From Spirochaetales bacterium (GTDB taxonomy: Bacteria > Spirochaetota > Spirochaetia > DTKZ01): DNA of 5,231 bases. The stretch is from positions 1-5,231 of the forward strand of contig JAISAF010000323.1 in the NCBI GenBank assembly GCA_031266855.1, in the 5' to 3' direction. Below are positions 1 through 4,095 of the stretch, one piece after another. The notes beneath the pieces are model-generated. The model saw only the letters and a program-made list of their open reading frames with translations. It had not been told where the DNA came from and did not search any database. The translations under genes were made by a program, and so were the position numbers. The stretch's first letter is position 1. Each line of letters starts with the position of its first letter.

Positions 1-602
1 AGCCCATAGCCGCCATCCCAGGACAGTACCGAGGTTGTATCCCTGTCGCAGCCCCCGCAAAAAACCGCCACAGGCAGCCAGTCAGCCGCAAGCGCATCCG
101 TCCTGTGTTTATCAAGAAGCGCCCTGATTTCGGCAGCTTTGGAAAGAGCGGTCTTTATCTGCTCCGCGTAAAGCGACTCGCGGTAGCGCCGCGCCTGATA
201 CAGATATTCAGGAGCGATACCAACCCTGTGCAATTCCCGCTCCACATCAAGCTCATGATGTTGCGCATAACTCCCATCCCGGCCCCAGGGATCCGGCACA
301 AGCGTAATAGGCCGCCGCAGATGTTCCTTGAGCATCTCCTGCCCCGGCATATTTTTCGGAACCTTGCGAAACACATCGTAGTCGTCCCATGAATAAATAA
401 AACGCGCCTTTTTCCCAAGCCCCCGCAGCGCCCGCACAACAAGATCAGTGGAAATAATCTCCCTGAAATTACCAATATGTACCGTTCCCGACGGCGTAAT
501 CCCCGACGCGCAGGTATAAACTTCCCTATCGCCCTTTTCCCGGATAATCTTCGCCGCCGCAATATCCGCCCAATGCGAAAGCCCGCTGTTATTTTCACCC
601 AT
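1..602 (-). CDS. lysS: Lysine--tRNA ligase, class I (N-terminal 200 codons, cut by window edge)
   Basis: Class I lysyl-tRNA synthetase (gene also called lysK) charges tRNA-Lys with lysine in the cytoplasm and is unrelated in fold to the usual bacterial class II enzyme. Translating the minus strand from ATG at 602 gives an open frame to the window edge. The protein starts MGENNSGLSHWADIAA. It carries the Rossmann-fold nucleotide-binding signature SGITPSGTVHIGNFRE at about residues 33-48, with HIGN (42-45) as the HIGH-type motif. The class I LysRS block SWDDYDVFRKVP follows at 71-82, and a CGGC cysteine pair at 182-185. The KMSKS loop and the anticodon-binding C-terminal half would lie beyond position 1. 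The ATG is preferred because conserved sequence begins a few residues after it. No Shine-Dalgarno sequence precedes it; a promoter abuts the start instead. Family assignment is secure; the spirochaete origin is inferred. Confidence 0.95.
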   Translation of the reverse strand, partial: MGENNSGLSHWADIAAAKIIREKGDREVYTCASGITPSGTVHIGNFREIISTDLVVRALRGLGKKARFIYSWDDYDVFRKVPKNMPGQEMLKEHLRRPITLVPDPWGRDGSYAQHHELDVERELHRVGIAPEYLYQARRYRESLYAEQIKTALSKAAEIRALLDKHRTDALAADWLPVAVFCGGCDRDTTSVLSWDGGYG

Positions 603-609
603 ATACCGC

Positions 610-638
610 ATTATACGTCAATCAAAAAAAAAGGTGAA
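610..638 (-). promoter_or_regulatory. lysS promoter, leaderless-type
   Basis: On the minus strand a TTCACC box (633-638) is followed after 17 nt by a perfect TATAAT (610-615). Only 7 nt separate TATAAT from the lysS ATG, so transcription would start at or next to the A of the start codon. The spacer has a run of nine T. No purine-rich ribosome binding site exists in this gap. The hexamers and spacing are seen directly; the leaderless transcript is inferred. Confidence 0.7.
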
Positions 639-663
639 GCCGCCGGAATACACACAGAATTTT

Positions 664-851
664 TTGGGCGCGTTTTTTGCCCGTGGAAACCACGGGCAAA
701 AAACCGGGCTTTCCGCTTCAAGTCCTCGGAAGCGCCCATGCGCTTCCTGTGGGCTTTCCGCTGCAATGCGCCCGAAGACGGTCGCTTTCCGATAGGTATT
801 GATTGTAGTGGGCGCTATCGCGCCCCCGGAATCCCTCGCGCGCGCACCAGC
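664..851 (-). repeat. Structured dispersed repeat, copy A
   Basis: GC-rich non-coding repeat, read on the minus strand and matching copy B at 3379-3507. In order it has: a 22-nt block (830-851) that differs from copy B at one base; a 67-nt insert (763-829) absent from copy B and holding a GGGCGC/GCGCCC hairpin (810-825); the box AGCGGAAAGCCC (751-762); a hairpin with 8-bp arms GGAAGCGC/GCGCTTCC (728-747); a second AGCGGAAAGCCC (706-717); a perfect 14-bp hairpin with a 3-nt loop (673-703); and GCGCCCAA (664-671). The frames open across it contain the peptide NRAF also found in the frames of copy B, which is what a shared non-coding repeat would give. The class of element (REP/BIME-like, MITE or structured RNA) is unknown. 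Open reading frames here are treated as spurious. Confidence 0.8.
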
Positions 852-990
852 GCGGGCAGCGGAATCACCAGCTTACCGCCATCACAGGAACAACAACTGT
901 TGCTCTTGCGGCTTTAGACCCATGCCGTAAAATCAAAAGCCTCTGTTTCCTGCCCGGAAATGCGTTATGCGCAATTATGTTATAAAATAA
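852..990. other. Non-coding stretch between repeat A and the 65-aa gene
   Basis: I see no gene, tRNA or convincing terminator here. The only structure noticed is a small imperfect dyad, CAACAACTGTTG (892-903). On the minus strand a very short frame beginning MGLKPQEQQ stops after 13 codons, with no ribosome binding site; I do not call it. Base composition changes from GC-rich near the repeat to AT-rich near 970-990. Confidence 0.4.
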
Positions 991-1188
991 CTAATCGACA
1001 ACCCAGCCGGCATTAATTAGATCATCAACCGAATTGTAAATTAATTCCGTATCCGAATTGAACAGTTTAATCCTGAATTGATTATCTTTTTTGATTAATA
1101 CCCCGAATTCAGGGACTTTGTTTTTAACATTACAAAATCCGGTTTCAAAATATTCTCTTGACAATTTGGTTAATTCTTTAGACCACAT
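991..1188 (-). CDS. Hypothetical 65-aa protein
   Basis: I do not recognise this family. The ATG at 1188 has a strong ribosome binding site, AGGAG, 6 nt upstream, and a promoter candidate at 1221-1250, so the gene is likely real and transcribed alone. The protein has no signal peptide or membrane segment and looks like a small soluble alpha/beta domain: an N-terminal helix (about 1-17), a strand-rich middle (about 26-50, including FGVLIKKDNQFRIKLF) and a C-terminal VDDLINAGWVVD tail. It lies downstream of the lipoprotein on the same strand but is separated from it by an intrinsic terminator. Its AT-rich composition matches the accessory block rather than lysS. Confidence 0.7.
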   Translation of the reverse strand: MWSKELTKLSREYFETGFCNVKNKVPEFGVLIKKDNQFRIKLFNSDTELIYNSVDDLINAGWVVD

Positions 1189-1220
1189 AGTAAACTCCTG
1201 AAATATGATTTTATGATTTG

Positions 1221-1250
1221 AATATAAGATATGTAAAGTTTAAGTTTCAA
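1221..1250 (-). promoter_or_regulatory. Promoter candidate for the 65-aa gene
   Basis: Minus-strand TTGAAA (1245-1250), an 18-nt spacer, then TATATT (1221-1226), 32 nt before the ATG at 1188. It sits directly after the lipoprotein terminator, so it would restart transcription for the small gene. The surroundings are AT-rich, which raises the chance of a coincidental match. Confidence 0.5.
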
Positions 1251-1258
1251 TATAAATA

Positions 1259-1290
1259 AAAACGCCCCGCCGATGATGACGGAGCGTTTT
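1259..1290 (-). terminator. Intrinsic terminator of the lipoprotein gene
   Basis: Read on the minus strand, AAAACGCTCCG and CGGGGCGTTTT form an 11-bp stem with one U-G wobble and a 10-nt loop, and T-rich sequence follows. The wobble pairs only in minus-strand RNA (it would be A-C on the plus strand), which fits termination of the gene ending at 1319. Confidence 0.8.
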
Positions 1291-1318
1291 AACGATTGGT
1301 CAAATACGAAATAGTTTG

Positions 1319-2617
1319 TTACGGCTGTTTGGTATACGTTTTACTGTTCATATATGAACGGTGGTCATCACCTGCGTGGTATTGATAATCTGAAAATGTT
1401 AATGTTTGACCATCACCAGACACTATAACGGTAAAAGTTTCTTCTGTAGTATGCGTCTCAGCATCGTATTTCCTTAATGTGGTTCCTACATACGAACAAG
1501 CAAATACACTTCCTCCACCTGCCCCATAACCATCTATGCTATAGCCCACCGAGAAGCTATATCCTCCCATAGATAGTCCGGGCTTGAACTCTAACTGAAC
1601 AAGATCTTCCCCTGACTCCCCTTTCCATTTTCCAAGCAAGGTAGACCAGTTATCAATACCAACGCTACCACCGACGGTTATCATAAAAATGAAGTCTTGT
1701 GTGTAGTCTGAACTTTCTGTTAAACCATTAACGATTGTGGCCCTAACTCTAGGGGTTCCAGATGACGTTGCTTTGAACGTATTTTCATTGATAGTTGCTC
1801 CGGTTCCGTTTGACAGTAGTACACTCCAAACAATAGTTTGATTAGTTGCGTTGCTTGGATTGACTGTGCCGCTTAAAGGAAAAGCAGTCCCGACACCTCC
1901 ACTATTCGGAACATCAGTAATTGAAGTTACTGGAATAAAACTACCTCCGCCACCTCCGGTTATCGTTATGTTAAAGTCCTGTGTATAGTTTGAACTTGCT
2001 GTTAAGCCATTAACGATTGTAGCCGTAACAGTGACCGTTCCAGCCGCCGTTGTGTTTAACTTGTTTCCGTCAGCTATCGTTGCTCCTGTCGTTCCTGGCG
2101 TTTTCACAGTCCAGACAATAGTTTTATTGGTTGCGGTAGACGGGTTGACTGTTCCGGTTAAAGTAAGAGGAGTCCCGGAGGTTCCGTCTGCTGGAACATC
2201 AGTAATTGAAGTTACCGCAACGAAGGTATCAGTAATCGTGATGGTGAAATCCTGCGTGTAGTTTGAACTTTCCGTTAAACCATTGACGATTGTGGCCGTA
2301 ACAACAACCGTTCCAGCCGCTGTCGTGTTTAACTCGTTTCCGTCTGTTATCGTTGCGCCGGTCGTTCCTGCTGTTTTTACAGTCCACGCAATAGTTTTGT
2401 TTGTTGCGGTAGCCGGGCTAACTGTTCCGGTTAAAGTAATGGGCGTGTTTTTCACGCCGCCGCCTGGAATTCCGCTAATCGAAGTTACCGCAACGAAAGA
2501 CGTGTTCGGATCATCACCGGCGTCGTCGTCATCGGATCCCGTGGAACATCCAATCAGAGTTAAGCCCCATGCCAGCAGACAAACCAGCATTGCTGAAAAA
2601 ACAAGTTTCTTTTTCAT
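1319..2617 (-). CDS. Lipoprotein with three tandem bacterial Ig-like repeats
   Basis: Predicted envelope lipoprotein, 432 aa. It starts with a lipoprotein signal peptide: KKK, a hydrophobic core, then the lipobox LIGC with the lipidated cysteine at residue 24. A short acidic tether follows (SDDDDAGDD). Three Ig-like repeats of about 90 residues come next, at roughly 41-131, 132-225 and 227-316. Each has the pattern (A/P)VTSI..(V/I)P, TLTGTV.P..ATN.TI.W and ATIVNGLT.SS.YTQDF. A GGGGGS linker joins repeats 2 and 3. The C-terminal domain (about 320-432) starts WSTLLGKWKGESG, contains SGDGQTLTFSDYQY, and looks all-beta; I cannot name it. The ATG at 2617 has AAGGAG 5 nt upstream. A terminator follows the gene. 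The role is probably surface adhesion or ligand binding, inferred from architecture only. Surface exposure versus periplasmic location cannot be decided from sequence. Confidence 0.9.
   Translation of the reverse strand: MKKKLVFSAMLVCLLAWGLTLIGCSTGSDDDDAGDDPNTSFVAVTSISGIPGGGVKNTPITLTGTVSPATATNKTIAWTVKTAGTTGATITDGNELNTTAAGTVVVTATIVNGLTESSNYTQDFTITITDTFVAVTSITDVPADGTSGTPLTLTGTVNPSTATNKTIVWTVKTPGTTGATIADGNKLNTTAAGTVTVTATIVNGLTASSNYTQDFNITITGGGGGSFIPVTSITDVPNSGGVGTAFPLSGTVNPSNATNQTIVWSVLLSNGTGATINENTFKATSSGTPRVRATIVNGLTESSDYTQDFIFMITVGGSVGIDNWSTLLGKWKGESGEDLVQLEFKPGLSMGGYSFSVGYSIDGYGAGGGSVFACSYVGTTLRKYDAETHTTEETFTVIVSGDGQTLTFSDYQYHAGDDHRSYMNSKTYTKQP
1670..2497 (-). repeat. Three tandem intragenic repeats encoding Ig-like domains
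   Basis: The units are about 2225-2497, 1943-2224 and 1670-1939. Units 1 and 2 are very similar at the DNA level over long stretches, for example the coding for GTTGATI, LNTTAAGTV and TVTATIVNGLT-like segments, which points to recent duplication. Unit 3 is clearly more diverged in its middle (LLSNGTGATINENTF) but keeps both ends. Long same-phase repeats of this kind can gain or lose units by recombination. Confidence 0.85.
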
Positions 2618-2638
2618 AGAAACTCCTTCGCGGTGTTA

Positions 2639-2679
2639 ATGTCGCCGCCGACATAGTAAAACTCTCATACGAGAAGTTT
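2639..2679 (-). promoter_or_regulatory. Two hairpins between the 60-aa gene and the lipoprotein gene
   Basis: Read on the minus strand, the first hairpin (2659-2679) pairs AAACT-CTC with GAG-AGTTT, with one bulged T and a GTAT loop. It overlaps the TAA stop of the 60-aa gene and is followed by four T, so it resembles a weak terminator or attenuator. The second (2639-2654) has a 6-bp stem ATGTCG/CGACAT and a 4-nt loop, shortly before the lipoprotein ribosome binding site. They could tune read-through, RNA processing or translation in a two-gene transcript. No good promoter was found in this gap. Confidence 0.4.
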
Positions 2680-2860
2680 ATGTATGGTTTTTATCGTTAG
2701 ACGTTAATTTGTCTTTCTTTTTTCCCGGTGCGTCTTCATTCATTACCAGCTTTTTAATCCCTAACAGTTTTTTCCCGACCAGTAACAATTTGTCCTGGTT
2801 CTCATCTTCCAGTTCTTTATAGTTCCTGCATAAAGCCCGTAATTGTTCGTTACCCCGCAT
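2678..2860 (-). CDS. Small helical protein resembling the C-terminal tail of XRE-type regulators
   Basis: 60-aa protein with no signal peptide. Residues about 5-40 (NEQLRALCRNYKELEDENQD and the KLLLVGKKLLGIKKLV that follows) look like two amphipathic helices. A charged, lysine-rich tail follows. The segment YKELED...L...LL resembles YEELDD...L...LL in the C-terminal tail of the XRE regulator at 3610-3954. Such helical tails commonly follow the HTH domain in this kind of regulator, but no HTH is present here. The ATG at 2860 has AGGGGG 5 nt upstream. The gene ends 60 nt before the lipoprotein start on the same strand, so the two may be co-transcribed. Function is unknown; a partner or modulator role towards an HTH protein is a guess from the similarity. 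Confidence 0.65.
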   Translation of the reverse strand: MRGNEQLRALCRNYKELEDENQDKLLLVGKKLLGIKKLVMNEDAPGKKKDKLTSNDKNHT

Positions 2861-2862
2861 GA

Positions 2863-2952
2863 CTACCCCCTGACCGTCCTGTAAGAAAGAACCGGGTATG
2901 ATATAAGACGAAATTGGAACTTGTTCAAAAATTTTTGATCTTTTTTTTCCAT
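2863..2952 (-). CDS. Possible 29-aa leader ORF ending against the 60-aa gene
   Basis: Minus-strand ATG at 2952 opens 29 codons (MEKKDQKFLNKFQF..., ending YRTVRG) to a TAG at 2863-2865, just 2 nt before the ATG of the 60-aa gene. Its last two sense codons, AGG GGG, form that gene's ribosome binding site, an arrangement that would suit translational coupling. The only ribosome binding candidate for the leader itself is AGAGG about 10 nt upstream, which is weak. The promoter candidate at 2900-2928 lies inside it, so it would be translated only from the upstream promoter. It could be chance. Confidence 0.3.
   Translation of the reverse strand: MEKKDQKFLNKFQFRLISYPVLSYRTVRG
2900..2928 (-). promoter_or_regulatory. 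Proximal promoter candidate for the 60-aa gene
   Basis: Minus-strand TTGAAC (2923-2928), 17-nt spacer, TATATC (2900-2905), 39 nt before the ATG. The -35 box overlaps a GAAC-TT-GTTC dyad (2917-2926) and adjoins a 14-bp perfect palindrome, TCAAAAATTTTTGA (2925-2938). These dyads could be operator sites. Confidence 0.45.
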
Positions 2953-2962
2953 TTTTTAACAG

Positions 2963-3004
2963 CCTCTATGCGTGTATATTATACTCACATAGAGGGCATG
3001 TCAA
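2963..3004 (-). promoter_or_regulatory. Distal promoter overlapped by a 33-bp palindrome
   Basis: The minus strand has a perfect TTGACA (2999-3004), a 15-nt spacer and a perfect TATAAT (2978-2983). The spacer is 2 nt shorter than ideal. A 33-bp palindrome (2963-2995) with arms CCTCTATG and CATAGAGG covers the -10 box and most of the spacer; 13 of 15 positions pair around a 3-nt centre. The plus strand shows a mirrored, weaker set, TTAACA (2956-2961), 15 nt, TATTAT (2977-2982). This looks like a repressor-controlled promoter for the 60-aa and lipoprotein genes, with an untranslated leader near 110 nt. The bound regulator is unknown. Confidence 0.55.
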
Positions 3005-3160
3005 CAGAGGCAGAACCCCGGTGTTTACTTTTTTTCAGCTACAAGCAGCGTGGTTTGGAAGAAAAATGCCTTAAAGAAAGGTCAGGTGCTTTTTAGATGG
3101 TACATTCTAAAATGTAGTGCCATTTTGTGAAATATAAAAAGATACATGGCGCCATAAATC
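3005..3160. other. Non-coding stretch with one bulged hairpin
   Basis: No gene is supported here. The one structure seen is a hairpin at 3097-3123, with ATGG-TACATT pairing AATGTA-CCAT across a CTAA loop and a 3-nt bulge. The plus-strand frame crossing from 2914 to 3096 runs through the palindromic promoter and has no proper ribosome binding site, so it is not called. Confidence 0.4.
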
Positions 3161-3277
3161 ATGAAAAAAAAGACCGAACGAGTAAAAACTTATCCGGCTT
3201 ATTTGACTTGGCACTGGCTATACGCACGGTCTAAAGGCTTGCGCATGGGTAAGTTTTATGCCTGTCTGCACGCGTGA
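3161..3277 (+). CDS. Weak candidate 38-aa ORF running into repeat B
   Basis: ATG at 3161 opens 38 codons (MKKKTERVKTYPAYLTWHWL..., ending KFYACLHA) to a TGA at 3275-3277. The peptide is basic and rich in aromatic residues. No ribosome binding site is visible. The last codons fall inside the start of the repeat B region (from 3262), so this could be a gene start truncated by arrival of the repeat, or chance. I do not recognise it. Confidence 0.25.
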   Translation: MKKKTERVKTYPAYLTWHWLYARSKGLRMGKFYACLHA

Positions 3278-3507
3278 GCGCTGGCTGTTAGCGTAGTGAG
3301 ACAGACCTGCAAGCGTGGACGCTTGCTTCTAATCCGGCGTAGGCAGAGCCTACGCCGAGCGGTGTGCCGCTGTTAGCCGCTGGTGCGCGCGCAAGGGATT
3401 GTAGCGGAAAGCCCACAGGAAAGCGCCTTCCGGCGCTTTCCGAGGACTTGGAGCGGAAAGCCCGGTTTTTTTGGGCGGGCGGAGCGCGCCCAAAAAAATG
3501 CGCCCAA
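3262..3507 (+). repeat. Structured dispersed repeat, copy B, with extra hairpin array
   Basis: The 5' part (3262-3371) is a hairpin series not found in copy A: CTGTCT/AGACAG (3262-3304), GCAAGCGT/ACGCTTGC (3309-3326), GGCGTAGGC/GCCTACGCC (3336-3356) and AGCGG/CCGCT (3358-3371). The word GCTGTTAGC occurs at 3284-3292 and 3369-3377. The shared part (3379-3507) has the 22-nt block (3379-3400), AGCGGAAAGCCC (3403-3414), a 10-bp hairpin GGAAAGCGCC/GGCGCTTTCC with a 4-nt loop (3418-3441), AGCGGAAAGCCC again (3452-3463), a 12-bp hairpin TTTTTTTGGGCG/CGCCCAAAAAAA (3466-3498) and GCGCCCAA (3500-3507). It is in inverted orientation to copy A. Open frames across it on both strands are considered spurious. 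Confidence 0.8.
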
Positions 3508-3609
3508 TTTTTTTTACAAAATCTTCGTAATGTTAAATTGCTGTCCTGGGGAACGGGGGTCATTGCGTGAATTGGGGAAATATAGTATTTTGAAAACAGG
3601 GAATTTTGT

Positions 3610-3954
3610 ATGAAACCGATTTATGAACGGGTTAAGGAAGTTAGATTAAAACTGGGGCTTTCCCAGGTTGAATTTTCAAAACGGATTTTTTTTAGTAAGG
3701 GTTACTATGGTGATTTTGAAACCGGGAAAAAGAATGTCAATGACCGGATTATACAGCTTGTATCTAATCAGTTTCATGTTAATAAAGAATGGTTAAAAAC
3801 GGGTAAGGGAGAAATGTTTGCTGTTCCGGCTCCTGATGTCAGATTTGAATTATTGAAAGAGATTTATGAGGAGCTTGACGATTCATTACGGAAATGTCTT
3901 GTTGAGCAGTCATCTATACTTTTGAAATTACAGCGGGAAAAGAATAAGGATTAA
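3610..3954 (+). CDS. XRE-family helix-turn-helix transcriptional regulator
   Basis: 114-aa DNA-binding protein of the Cro/C1 (XRE) type. The HTH domain spans about residues 5-64. Helix 2 is LSQVEFSKRI, and recognition helix 3 lies around SKGYYGDFETGKKNV. The segment VNKEWLKTGKGEMF (57-70) is typical of phage-repressor-like members. A C-terminal helix (about 79-110, with YEELDD) probably mediates dimerisation. The ATG at 3610 has AGGGA 7 nt upstream. TATAGT at 3581-3586 could be a -10 box; no good -35 was found. The gene is alone on the plus strand, converging on the DUF362 gene, and is AT-rich like the accessory block. It could control itself or the palindromic promoter at 2963-3004, but no binding-site match links them. 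Confidence 0.9.
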   Translation: MKPIYERVKEVRLKLGLSQVEFSKRIFFSKGYYGDFETGKKNVNDRIIQLVSNQFHVNKEWLKTGKGEMFAVPAPDVRFELLKEIYEELDDSLRKCLVEQSSILLKLQREKNKD

Positions 3955-3964
3955 AGTTTTATTT

Positions 3965-4006
3965 GTCATTCAAAACTATTTTCGGCGTATATCGTCCTTG
4001 AATGAC
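3965..4006. repeat. Perfect 9-bp inverted repeat after the XRE gene
   Basis: GTCATTCAA (3965-3973) and TTGAATGAC (3998-4006) are exact inverse complements separated by 24 nt. The repeat lies between the convergent XRE and DUF362 genes, 11 nt after the XRE stop codon. There is no T-run directly after either arm, so it is not a standard intrinsic terminator. It may be an RNA-protecting stem, a weak two-way terminator or a protein-binding site. Confidence 0.5.
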
Positions 4007-4095
4007 CGTACATTAAAATTACTTATTTTACTTTTTCGACTTCGCGGTAAAATTTCTTATCAGCAAAATGATTTTATATGCGCGCCCTGTAATTT

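Noticed and set aside
673..703. Repeat hairpin with T-run and A-run as an intrinsic terminator (also 3466-3498)
   Set aside because: In both copies and on both strands the T-run is on the 5' arm and the A-run on the 3' side, the opposite of a terminator, which needs T after the stem.
477..917. 146-codon plus-strand open frame over the lysS start and repeat A
   Set aside because: It runs antisense to lysS and through repeat hairpins. It shares the NRAF peptide with frames over repeat B only because the DNA repeat is shared, and it has no ribosome binding site.
2031..2639. Plus-strand open frames antisense to the lipoprotein
   Set aside because: They mirror the repeated Ig coding sequence on the opposite strand and lack ribosome binding sites.
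2917..2926. GAAC-TT-GTTC dyad as a LexA (SOS) box
   Set aside because: The Gram-positive-type LexA box has four bases between GAAC and GTTC; here there are two, and no SOS gene is nearby.
3262..3507. CRISPR array or tRNA in the hairpin-rich region
   Set aside because: There are no regularly spaced direct repeats with unique spacers, and no cloverleaf or T-loop signature; the hairpins have different arms.
3288..3613. Open frames on both strands across repeat B (about 68 to 91 codons)
   Set aside because: They read through hairpin stems of a non-coding repeat, and frames overlap on both strands. GC-rich repeats lack chance stop codons.
4025..4053. ATTTTAC/GTAAAAT stem as a terminator for the DUF362 gene
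   Set aside because: The stem is 7 bp, AT-rich, with a 15-nt loop and no clear T-run; too weak to call.
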